A stretch of 64,000 nucleotides of DNA, taken from the NCBI GenBank assembly GCA_019423755.1, contig JAHZAU010000004.1, forward strand, positions 1 through 64,000, given 5' to 3'. The notes under the pieces are model-generated. The model was given only the letters and a program-made list of their open reading frames with translations. It was not told the DNA's origin and searched no databases. Made by a program: the position numbers and the translations under genes. Source of the DNA: Oscillospiraceae bacterium. GTDB taxonomy: Bacteria; Bacillota; Clostridia; Oscillospirales; Ruminococcaceae. This document shows positions 16,506 to 23,482 of the stretch, one piece after another; position 1 is the stretch's first letter; each line of letters begins with the position of its first letter.

Positions 16506-17370
16506 AAGATCATTGGTCAACAGCAAGAATATACCCTACATCCTGATCGCCCCCACGGTGATCATCTTTGTGGTGTTCATGGTATATCCCATCCTGCGTT
16601 CCCTGTATCTGAGCTTCTTCGAGCTGGTTTCCGGTTCGTATGAGTTTGTGGGCCTGCGCAACTACGCGACCCTGCTCACCGACCAGACCTTCTACAAGAG
16701 CTTGTTCAATACCTTCATCTACCTGATCATCCAGGTACCGGTCATGATCGGCGGCGCGCTGCTGCTGGCAGTGGCCATCGAGCAGAAGTTCATCCGCGGC
16801 AAGGCCTTCTTCCGCACCACCATCTTCCTGCCGTCGGTCACCGCTCTGGTAGCCTACGCCCTGGTGTTCAAGGTCCTGCTCAACGGCGACCACGGCCTCA
16901 TCAACTACGTGATCCAGATGTTCGGCGGCTCCGGCATCAACTGGTTCTATGAAGAGTGGCCCGCCCGCTTTGCCATCATCATCTCCATCACCTGGAGATG
17001 GATGGGCTACAACATGATCATCCTGCTGGCCGGTATCCAGGCCATCCCCAACGACCTGATGGAAGCGGCGGACATCGACGGCGCCACCTTCTGGGAGAAA
17101 TTGTTCCACATCATCATCCCCATGGTCAAGCCCATCATCCTCTTCTGCACCATCACCTCCACCATCGGCACCCTGCAGCTGTTCGATGAGCCTTACATCC
17201 TCACCGCCGGCGGCCCCAACTACGCCACCATCACCATGGGCCAGTACCTGTACGACAACGGTTTCCGTTACCTGAAGTTCGGTTACGCGTCCGCCATCGG
17301 CTATGTGATGACCGTCATCATCGCGCTGCTGAGCCTGGTTCAGTTTAAGATAACGAAGGAGGAAAACTAA
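16498..17370 (+). CDS. Sugar ABC transporter permease, MalF/LacF type
   Basis: A 290-residue inner-membrane subunit with six predicted membrane segments. The EAA loop EAADIDGATFWEKLFHIIIP, which docks the ATPase, is near residues 184-203. The start overlaps lacZ by 8 bp and the stop codon overlaps the next ATG (TAATG). With the next two genes it forms a carbohydrate ABC importer; no ATPase gene is present, so a shared MsmK/MalK-type ATPase encoded elsewhere probably energises it, as is usual in Firmicutes CUT1 systems. Substrate is inferred to be a beta-galactoside. Confidence 0.92.
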   Translation: MYKRSLVNSKNIPYILIAPTVIIFVVFMVYPILRSLYLSFFELVSGSYEFVGLRNYATLLTDQTFYKSLFNTFIYLIIQVPVMIGGALLLAVAIEQKFIRGKAFFRTTIFLPSVTALVAYALVFKVLLNGDHGLINYVIQMFGGSGINWFYEEWPARFAIIISITWRWMGYNMIILLAGIQAIPNDLMEAADIDGATFWEKLFHIIIPMVKPIILFCTITSTIGTLQLFDEPYILTAGGPNYATITMGQYLYDNGFRYLKFGYASAIGYVMTVIIALLSLVQFKITKEEN

Positions 17371-18191
17371 TGGAACGGATCGGTAAAGCGTTTTGCTATG
17401 TTGTTCTGATTATTGGTGCATTCCTTTCGTTGTTCCCGTTTTACTTCATGTTTGTGTCGGGTACCAACACAAACAACCAGATCCTTTCGGTCCCGCCGAA
17501 GCTCACCCCCGGTACCGAGCTGCTGGCGAACTTCGAGGTCCTCAGCGGCAAGGTGGATCTGCTTACAAGTATCTGGAACACCCTGTTTGTTTCCATCACC
17601 TACACCGTGCTGGCGCTGCTGCTCTTCTCGGCAGCCGGCTACGCCCTGGCAAAATTCGAGTTCAAAGGCAAGGGCATCATCTTCGGCTTTATCATGGCTT
17701 CCATGATGATCCCCTCCCTGGTTATGTACGTTCCGCTGTTTGAGATGATGATCAAGATCGACATGACCGACAGCCACTGGGCGGTGATCCTGCCCCTGCT
17801 GGCCAACGCCTTCGGTATCTTCCTCATGCGGCAGAATATGCTCAATTTCCCCACCGCGCTCATGGAGGCCGGACGCATCGACGGCCTGGGCGAGCTTGGT
17901 ATCTTCTTTAAGATCGTGCTCCCCAACGTCAAACCCGCCCTGGGCGCCCTGGTGATCTATATGTTCACCAGCATGTGGAACAACTTCATGTGGCCGTTGA
18001 TCGTCCTGGGCAGCGAGGAGAAATACACCCTCCCCATCATGCTGGCTATGCTGGACGGCAACCCCACCAACAAGGATTACGCTGTGATTTTGCTGGCGAC
18101 CGCCATCGCCACCCTGCCTATTTTGATCATCTTCCTGGTATTCCAGAAGCAGTTCGTGGCAGGCGTTATGGGCGGCGCAGTAAAAGAGTAA
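17370..18191 (+). CDS. Sugar ABC transporter permease, MalG/LacG type
   Basis: A 273-residue partner permease with six membrane segments and the EAA loop EAGRIDGLGELGIFFKIVLP near residues 165-184. It overlaps the upstream permease by one base (TAATG), with AAGGAGG just before. The two permeases form the channel of a CUT1-family importer delivering the oligosaccharide for the beta-galactosidase encoded in front. Confidence 0.92.
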   Translation: MERIGKAFCYVVLIIGAFLSLFPFYFMFVSGTNTNNQILSVPPKLTPGTELLANFEVLSGKVDLLTSIWNTLFVSITYTVLALLLFSAAGYALAKFEFKGKGIIFGFIMASMMIPSLVMYVPLFEMMIKIDMTDSHWAVILPLLANAFGIFLMRQNMLNFPTALMEAGRIDGLGELGIFFKIVLPNVKPALGALVIYMFTSMWNNFMWPLIVLGSEEKYTLPIMLAMLDGNPTNKDYAVILLATAIATLPILIIFLVFQKQFVAGVMGGAVKE

Positions 18192-18223
18192 TATCGTACT
18201 TTCAGTTTTAAGGAGGAATTATC

Positions 18224-19513
18224 ATGAGAAAGAGCATGAAAAAGGTTTTGGCCTTCACCATGGCCGCTGCTATGGCTGCTTCCATGGGCCTGACCGGCTG
18301 CGGTCAGAAGGAAGCCGGCGCTGCCGGAGGCGAAAAGGTACTGACCGTCTGGGCTTGGGACGTAGCGCTTATGCAGCTGCAGGACGCCGCTGCCGAGTAT
18401 CAGAAGGACCATCCCGATGTGAAGTTCGAGTTTGAAGAGATGGGCACCGACCAGATCTACAAAAAACTTTCCACCTCTCTGGCTACCGGCAACGGCATCG
18501 CCGACATCATCGCCATCGAAGGCGACGTGCTGCCCGGCTACGCCGACAAATTCCCCGAGGGCTTCCTGGATGTTTCCGACGCCGTGGATGCCGACCAGTT
18601 CCTGGCTTCCAAGGTTGCGGAAGTGACCTACAAGGACAAAGTCCATGCCTTCCCGTGGGATGCGGGCCCGGTTGGTATGTTCTACCGCACCGACTACTTT
18701 GAGCAGGCCGGCGTAAAAGCCGAGGATATCCAGACTTGGGACGACCTGATCGAAGCCGGTAAGAAGATCGAAGCTGCCTGCAAGACCCCCAGCGGCGACC
18801 CTGTGAAGATGATCCCCGTTGACCCCAAGAAGAGCTCCCTGTACTCCCTGATCCGCGGCGAGTTCGGCATCGGCGTCTTTGACGAAAACGGCAAACCCCA
18901 GGTCAACAGCGAGCTGTCTGTAAAAGCCATGGAAGAAGCCGACAAGATCTACGACTCCGGCGTAGCCCTCAACTACAACGGCTGGGATGAGTACGAGCAG
19001 ACCGTCGTCAACGAGTCGGTCGCCTGCATCCCCGAGGCTGTTTGGATGATCGGTACCATCAAGGACAAAGGCCCGCAGACCGAAGGCAAATGGTCCGTTA
19101 TGGATCTGCCCAAGGTAGAAGGCGGCGAATATAGCTGCAGCAACGGCGGCGCCACCCTGGCCATCAACGCCAAGACCGATTTCCCCGACGACGCCAAGGA
19201 CTTCTGCAAATTCGCTATGACCGACACCAAGCTCCAGGCTACTGGCTTTGAAAAATACGGCCTGTATCCGTCCTACATCCCCAGCTACGAGGAAGAGATC
19301 TTCCAGACTGGCGACCCCTTCTTCGGCGAAGGGAACATCTACACCCTCTTCATCGAAAACGGTCAGAAGGTAGCGGAGATCCCCGTATCTCCCAACGCTC
19401 TGGAAGCTTCCGACTCCATCGGTGCTGCGGTATCCAACATCTTCCTCAACGGCGCAGATGTGAAGACCACCATGGACGAGCTGCAGAAAGAGCTGGAGGC
19501 AAAATTCCAGTAA
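18224..19513 (+). CDS. Extracellular sugar-binding lipoprotein of ABC importer
   Basis: A 429-residue solute-binding protein. The signal peptide ends in a lipobox, MGLTGC, with the lipid-modified cysteine at residue 26, so the mature protein is anchored outside the membrane. The remainder resembles family 1 carbohydrate-binding proteins (VLTVWAWDVALMQLQDAAAEY; LATGNGIADIIAIEGD). AAGGAGG precedes the ATG by 8 bp. It lies last in the operon, 32 bp after the second permease; in most CUT1 operons it comes first. A strong terminator follows. Confidence 0.93.
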   Translation: MRKSMKKVLAFTMAAAMAASMGLTGCGQKEAGAAGGEKVLTVWAWDVALMQLQDAAAEYQKDHPDVKFEFEEMGTDQIYKKLSTSLATGNGIADIIAIEGDVLPGYADKFPEGFLDVSDAVDADQFLASKVAEVTYKDKVHAFPWDAGPVGMFYRTDYFEQAGVKAEDIQTWDDLIEAGKKIEAACKTPSGDPVKMIPVDPKKSSLYSLIRGEFGIGVFDENGKPQVNSELSVKAMEEADKIYDSGVALNYNGWDEYEQTVVNESVACIPEAVWMIGTIKDKGPQTEGKWSVMDLPKVEGGEYSCSNGGATLAINAKTDFPDDAKDFCKFAMTDTKLQATGFEKYGLYPSYIPSYEEEIFQTGDPFFGEGNIYTLFIENGQKVAEIPVSPNALEASDSIGAAVSNIFLNGADVKTTMDELQKELEAKFQ

Positions 19514-19535
19514 GATTCATAAAATTTTAAAAGAG

Positions 19536-19564
19536 AAAAAGGGGCGCTTTCGCCCCTTTTTTTT
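19536..19564 (+). terminator. Terminator of the lacZ-importer operon
   Basis: AAAAAGGGGCG, CTTT loop, CGCCCCTTTTTTTT. Confidence 0.93.
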
Positions 19565-19625
19565 AAAAATATGATATAATTGTCGAGACATGGGCCGCAG
19601 CGCGCGGCCTGAGGGAAAATTGCCT

Positions 19626-20486
19626 ATGAAAAAATATCTTGGGATCTTGGGGCTGCTGACGGTTACCATTATATGGGGCGGCGGCTTTGTGGCCAGCGAC
19701 ATCGCTCTGGAGACCTTCACGCCCTTTCAGATCATGCTCATCCGCTTCTTTATCGCCGCTGTGTTCATGACATTCTTGGGATGGAAGCAGCTGCCCACCA
19801 TCACCAGCCAGGAGGTCAAAAACGGCTTCTTCCTGGGGGCGGCGCTGTTTGCCGGTTTTGCTTTGCAGATCATCGGCCTGCAGTACACCACCCCTTCCAA
19901 AAACGCCTTCCTCACCGCCACCAACGTAGTGTTCGTGCCGTTTATCGCCCTGGTGATCTACCACAAGAAGATCGACACCCGCAGCCTCATCGGCGCCGGG
20001 ATGGCCATTGTGGGCGCCGGCGTGCTGTCGCTGCAGAACGACTTTTCCATCGGCATCGGCGACGGGCTCACCCTGCTGTGCGCCGTGGGCTTTGCCTTCC
20101 AGATCTTCCTCACCGGGGAGTTTGTGGGCCGCATCCGCCCGTCGGTGCTCAACTTCCTGCAGATGACCACCGCCTGCCTGCTGTCTTTGGTGGGGCTGCT
20201 AATCAGCGGGGACTTCCACTTCCAGTTTTCCATGCGCAGCCTGCTGGCGGTGGGCTACCTGGGCGTGGTCAGCACCACCATCTGCTATCTGCTGCAGACG
20301 GTGTCCCAGAAGTATGTGGATGAGACGAAATCCGCCATCATCCTTTCGATGGAGGCGGTGTTCGGGACCATCTTCTCGGTGATCCTGCTGGATGAAGCCG
20401 TCACCGTCCGGATGGTGGTGGGCTCGGCGCTGATCCTGGCGGCGGTGCTGGTCTCGGAGATCCAGCCCAAAAAGCAGAAAGTATAA
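19626..20486 (+). CDS. DMT-superfamily transporter (EamA type)
   Basis: A 286-residue membrane protein with about ten segments in two EamA repeats: the first starts GILGLLTVTIIWGGGFVASD, the second near IGIGDGLTLLCAVGFAFQIF, ending with the usual LSMEAVFGTIFSVILLDEA block. Such proteins export amino acids, metabolites or drugs; specificity cannot be read. ATG at 19626 is preferred because GAGGGA lies 9 bp upstream; a TATAAT at 19575-19580 may be its -10 box. The LacI gene follows after 35 bp and may share the transcript. Confidence 0.85.
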   Translation: MKKYLGILGLLTVTIIWGGGFVASDIALETFTPFQIMLIRFFIAAVFMTFLGWKQLPTITSQEVKNGFFLGAALFAGFALQIIGLQYTTPSKNAFLTATNVVFVPFIALVIYHKKIDTRSLIGAGMAIVGAGVLSLQNDFSIGIGDGLTLLCAVGFAFQIFLTGEFVGRIRPSVLNFLQMTTACLLSLVGLLISGDFHFQFSMRSLLAVGYLGVVSTTICYLLQTVSQKYVDETKSAIILSMEAVFGTIFSVILLDEAVTVRMVVGSALILAAVLVSEIQPKKQKV

Positions 20487-20521
20487 CGCGGCCCCTTGCG
20501 GGCGCAGGATAGGGGGATTCC

Positions 20522-21532
20522 ATGGCAACCATACGAGAGATCGCGGAAAAAGCCGGCGTATCCATTGCGACGGTGTCCCGCGTTTTGAACCACGACGAAA
20601 CGCTCAACGCGCAGGAGGAAACCAAAAAGCGCATCTTTGAGATCGCAGAAGAGCTAGAATATGAGGTCAAGCTGCAAAAACGGCGGAAGAAGAAGCTGAA
20701 GATCGGCGTGTTCTATTCCTATTCTCCTACCGAAGAGCTGGAGGACCCCTATTACCTTTGCCTGCGCCTGGCCATTGAAAAGCGCCTGGAGACCGAAGGC
20801 TACAAGAAGATCCCGGTGACGCTGGAGGACACGGCGGAATCCCTGGCCGGGGTGGATGGGGTCATCTGTTCCGGCACCTTCAGCCGCTCCACCGTGGAGC
20901 GGGTCGGCACCTGGAACAAGCCGGTGGTCTTTATCGATTCCAGCCCGGACCTGAGCCGCTTTGACGCCATTATGATCGATTACTACCAGTCGGTGCGGTG
21001 GATCTTGGACTGGTTCATCGCCAACGGGCACACCAAGATCGGCTTCATCGGCTGCACCGAGACCGACAAGGACGGCCGGGAGCTGCGGGACGAGCGCACC
21101 GTGGCGGTGAAGAGCTACCTAACCGAAAAGGGCCTCTACCACCCGGAATACATCAAAACCGGCCTTTACCACGCCAAGTACGGCTACCGGCTGTTCAAGG
21201 AGCTGTACGAGGAGGGCAACCTGCCCACGGCGCTGTTTGTGGCCAACGACTCCATGGCGGCTGGGTGCTACCGGGCGGCCTACGAGCTGGGCATCAAGAT
21301 CCCCGACGACGTCAGCCTCATCGGCTTCAACGACATCCCCACGGCAAAATATATGGTGCCGCCGCTTTCCACCGTGCGCATCTATATGGAGTTCATGGGG
21401 GAGTATTCGGTGCATATGCTGGAGGAGCGCATCTTTGGCAACCGCCAGCTGAGCATGAAGGTGACGGTGCCCACCAAGCTGTGCATCCGGGAGAGCGTCC
21501 GAAAGATAGAAGATGAACCTGCAAAAATATAA
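20522..21532 (+). CDS. LacI-family transcriptional regulator
   Basis: A 336-residue repressor. Residues 2-22 are the DNA-binding domain (TIREIAEKAGVSIATVSRVL), followed by the hinge and a periplasmic-binding-like core with VDGVICSGTF, GFIGCTETD, ALFVANDSMAAGCYRAAYEL and VSLIGFNDIPTAKYMVPPL. The DETLNAQEETKKRIFEIAEEL stretch resembles regulators of beta-galactosidase and alpha-galactoside loci (EbgR/MsmR group). It lies downstream of the lacZ operon and most probably binds the paired TTACTAA palindromes at 13.2-13.4 kb. Ligand identity is inference. Confidence 0.92.
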   Translation: MATIREIAEKAGVSIATVSRVLNHDETLNAQEETKKRIFEIAEELEYEVKLQKRRKKKLKIGVFYSYSPTEELEDPYYLCLRLAIEKRLETEGYKKIPVTLEDTAESLAGVDGVICSGTFSRSTVERVGTWNKPVVFIDSSPDLSRFDAIMIDYYQSVRWILDWFIANGHTKIGFIGCTETDKDGRELRDERTVAVKSYLTEKGLYHPEYIKTGLYHAKYGYRLFKELYEEGNLPTALFVANDSMAAGCYRAAYELGIKIPDDVSLIGFNDIPTAKYMVPPLSTVRIYMEFMGEYSVHMLEERIFGNRQLSMKVTVPTKLCIRESVRKIEDEPAKI

Positions 21533-21541
21533 AACCAAAGA

Positions 21542-21583
21542 CCCTTCGGATGCCGCCTGAGCGGCCCGGAGGGCCTTTTTTTG
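21542..21583 (+). terminator. Terminator after the LacI gene
   Basis: CCCTTCGG-at-GCCGC, CTGA, GCGGC-CCGGAGGG followed by a T-run (21576-21582). Confidence 0.88.
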
Positions 21584-21598
21584 AATGGTTTTATACTC

Positions 21599-21703
21599 TT
21601 AGGGAAGCAGAGCAGAGCCCGCCAGCAGCGGCGGCAGAAGCCCCCACAGCGCGAGCTCTGGCAGCCAGGCGGCCGCCAGGGTATAAACGAGAAAAAGCGA
21701 CAT
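21599..21703 (-). CDS. 34-residue hydrophobic peptide ORF
   Basis: A short reading frame MSLFLVYTLAAAWLPELALW...LLP, preceded by TAGGAGG 6 bp before the ATG and a good promoter (TTGATT-17-TATAAT). Nearly every residue is hydrophobic, one long or two short membrane spans with prolines, and no charged residue except one Glu. It faces away from a small XRE regulator. It could be a small membrane protein or a type I toxin-like peptide; no homologue is recalled. Coding status rests on the ribosome binding site, promoter and absence of any other explanation for them. Confidence 0.5.
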   Translation of the reverse strand: MSLFLVYTLAAAWLPELALWGLLPPLLAGSALLP

Positions 21704-21727
21704 AAACTATCCTCCTAACACCGGTTT

Positions 21728-21770
21728 TGTCTCGATTATACACCAGATATAGTGTAAAATCAATACAACA
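21728..21770 (-). promoter_or_regulatory. Promoter of the 34-residue ORF with inverted repeat
   Basis: Minus strand TTGATT (about 21763-21758), 17-bp spacer, TATAAT (about 21740-21735). The spacer and -10 carry TACAC...GTGTA (arms at about 21736-21753), and GTGGTGTA recurs near 21774-21781, suggesting XRE binding sites in the divergent region. Confidence 0.55.
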
Positions 21771-21784
21771 AATGTGGTGTAGAT

Positions 21785-21813
21785 TATCATCTTCTCAGGA
21801 AGATGATAGGAGG
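21785..21813 (+). promoter_or_regulatory. Hairpin directly before the XRE ribosome binding site
   Basis: TATCATCTTC (21785-21794), TCAG loop, GAAGATGATA (21799-21808), a perfect 10-bp stem, then GGAGG at 21809-21813. The stem stacks against the Shine-Dalgarno and may modulate translation or stabilise the mRNA. Confidence 0.6.
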
Positions 21814-21821
21814 TTTGCCAT

Positions 21822-22028
21822 ATGCAAGCGATGCCATGTTATGTGGACCGCATCCGGGCGCTGCGGGAGGACCACGACCTGACCCAACAGCAGGTGGCCC
21901 AGGTGCTGGGCACCACCCAGCAGGTCTATTCCCGGTACGAAAAAGGGGAAAACGAGCTGCCGCTGCGCCATCTCATCACCCTGTGCCGGTATTATCGGGT
22001 CAGCGCCGACTATATTTTGGGGCTGTAG
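21822..22028 (+). CDS. Small XRE-family regulator
   Basis: A 68-residue helix-turn-helix protein: RIRALREDHDLTQQQVAQVL then GTTQQVYSRYEKGENELPLR and YYRVSADYILGL, which is a complete Cro/C1-type domain and little else. The ATG lies 8 bp after GGAGG. It diverges from the 34-residue hydrophobic ORF, and inverted repeats lie between them, so it may regulate that ORF and itself. The next gene, spoVT, starts 83 bp later and seems independent in function. Confidence 0.88.
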   Translation: MQAMPCYVDRIRALREDHDLTQQQVAQVLGTTQQVYSRYEKGENELPLRHLITLCRYYRVSADYILGL

Positions 22029-22111
22029 GAGGACTTTTGCATAATCTCGCCATTTTTGTAAACAATAACAGCACAGCAAAAATACAGTGTTTCGGAAAGG
22101 TGAGTTATGCT

Positions 22112-22654
22112 ATGAAAGCAACGGGAATCGTAAGAAGGATCGATGATCTGGGCCGTGTGGTGATCCCCAAGGAGATCCGCCGCACCATGCGCATCCGGGA
22201 AGGGGACCCGCTGGAGATCTACACCAGCAGCGACGGCGAGGTGATCTTCAAAAAATATTCCCCCATGGGGGAGCTGTCGCTGTTTGCGGCGCAGTATGCC
22301 GAGGTGCTCAACCGGGCCATGGGCCGCACCGTGGTGGTCTGTGACCGGGACCACGTCATCGCCGTGTCCGGTCTGCCCCGCAAGGAGGTGCTGGAACGCC
22401 GCATCACGCCGGCGCTGGAGGAGCTGCTGGAACAGCGCCGCAGCTACCACCGTTCTTCCCGGGAGGAGCGTCCCTTCCACCCGGTGGAGGGGCTGGACCG
22501 CTGGGCCGCCCTGCAGTATCCCATCATCTCCGCTGGGGACGTCTGCGGCTCGGTGATCATGCTGGCCGAGGAGGAGGACACCATCCCCACCGAGACGGAA
22601 GAAAAGCTCATGGAGGCCGCTGCCGCCTTCCTGGGCCGCCAGATGGAGCAGTAA
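22112..22654 (+). CDS. spoVT: Stage V sporulation protein T
   Basis: A 180-residue transcription factor active in the forespore. The N-terminal AbrB swapped-hairpin domain reads MKATGIVRRIDDLGRVVIPK then EIRRTMRIREGDPLEIYTS; the C-terminal half is the GAF-like domain with VVVCDRDHVIAVSG and SVIMLAEEE. Length and order match SpoVT of Bacillus and Clostridium (about 178 residues). In B. subtilis it tunes sigma-G genes. The ATG at 22112 follows AAAGGTGAG. A terminator follows. In-frame extension upstream overlaps the XRE gene and is rejected. Confidence 0.93.
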   Translation: MKATGIVRRIDDLGRVVIPKEIRRTMRIREGDPLEIYTSSDGEVIFKKYSPMGELSLFAAQYAEVLNRAMGRTVVVCDRDHVIAVSGLPRKEVLERRITPALEELLEQRRSYHRSSREERPFHPVEGLDRWAALQYPIISAGDVCGSVIMLAEEEDTIPTETEEKLMEAAAAFLGRQMEQ

Positions 22655-22671
22655 GATTTTACAAAAAGTCA

Positions 22672-22716
22672 AAGCGCGTCGGGACCTGGAAATAGGCTCC
22701 GGGGCGCTTGTTTTTT
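22672..22716 (+). terminator. spoVT terminator
   Basis: AAGCGC...GGCGCTT hairpin with internal GG/CC and CCT/AGG pairs, followed by GTTTTTT. Confidence 0.75.
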
Positions 22717-22746
22717 GCGCGTTTTCCCGAAATTTGCCGGGAACGA

Positions 22747-22775
22747 TTGCAAAACCGCGGGGGATGGGTTATACT
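22747..22775 (+). promoter_or_regulatory. Promoter of the nucleotidyltransferase gene
   Basis: TTGCAA (22747-22752), 17-bp spacer, TATACT (22770-22775). Confidence 0.7.
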
Positions 22776-22843
22776 GGGTAAAGTTATGATTGAACTGCCA
22801 AACGGCCTGCAAGGGGCCGGCGGAAATAAGGATGGGATGCAAG

Positions 22844-23416
22844 ATGAAGCGCAAGACCGGCGCGGTGCAGGGGCGGTTCCAGGGGCTGCACCTGGGTCAT
22901 ATGGAATTTTTATTGGAGGCCAAAAAGCGGTGTGATTTTCTGATCGTGGGGGTCACCAACTACGACATCCACTCCCGCTTCCTCTCCCAGGAGGCAGGGA
23001 TGGGGCGGTTCCGGCCCCAATCCAACCCCTTTACCTTCTACGAGCGGATGATGATGATCCGTCTGAGCCTGGTGGAGGCCGGGGTACCGCTGGAAGAGTT
23101 TACGGTGGTGCCGTTTCCCATCGAGCAGCCGGAGAAGATCTGCCAGTTTGTGCCGGACGACGTGACCTTCTTCCAGACGGTGTACGACCAGTGGGGGGAA
23201 AGCAAGCTGGAAACCCTGCGGGGCCTGGGCTACGACGCCCAGGTCATGTGGGTGCGCCGGGAGGAGGACCGCTTCACCAGCGGCACCCAGGTGCGGGAGA
23301 AGATGGCCGCCGGGGAGCCGTGGGAGCAGCTGGTGCCGCCGGCCGCCGCCCGCTTCATCCGGGAAAACGGCCTGGACCAGCGCCTGCGCAGCGAGCAGGA
23401 GGCCCTGGCCCGATAG
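22844..23416 (+). CDS. NadM-like nucleotidyltransferase
   Basis: A 190-residue protein of the cytidylyl/adenylyl-transferase superfamily. It has GAVQGRFQGLHLGHMEFL, the nucleotide-binding HxGH motif in the form HLGH, early on, DFLIVGVTNYD after the next strand, and RFTSGTQVREKM near the end, where the second ATP contact (ISGTxVR) usually lies. This is the pattern of NadM-type nicotinamide-mononucleotide adenylyltransferases, but the middle is divergent, so the substrate is uncertain. ATG at 22844 is chosen as AAGGATGGG lies 6 bp upstream. Monocistronic between a promoter and a bidirectional terminator. Confidence 0.75.
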   Translation: MKRKTGAVQGRFQGLHLGHMEFLLEAKKRCDFLIVGVTNYDIHSRFLSQEAGMGRFRPQSNPFTFYERMMMIRLSLVEAGVPLEEFTVVPFPIEQPEKICQFVPDDVTFFQTVYDQWGESKLETLRGLGYDAQVMWVRREEDRFTSGTQVREKMAAGEPWEQLVPPAAARFIRENGLDQRLRSEQEALAR

Positions 23417-23433
23417 TCTTTGATACAACGCAA

Positions 23434-23469
23434 AAAAAGACCTTGAGAGGAATCCTCTCAAGGTCTTTT
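23434..23469. terminator. Bidirectional terminator between nucleotidyltransferase and lysS
   Basis: AAAAGACCTTGAGAGGA, AT, TCCTCTCAAGGTCTTTT: a perfect stem with A- and T-runs. Confidence 0.93.
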
Positions 23470-23482
23470 GTGCGTTTGGGGA

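Noticed and set aside
13482..19513. A missing ABC ATPase as sign of a broken lac importer
   Set aside because: CUT1 importers in Firmicutes commonly share one MsmK-type ATPase encoded elsewhere, so the absence is ordinary.
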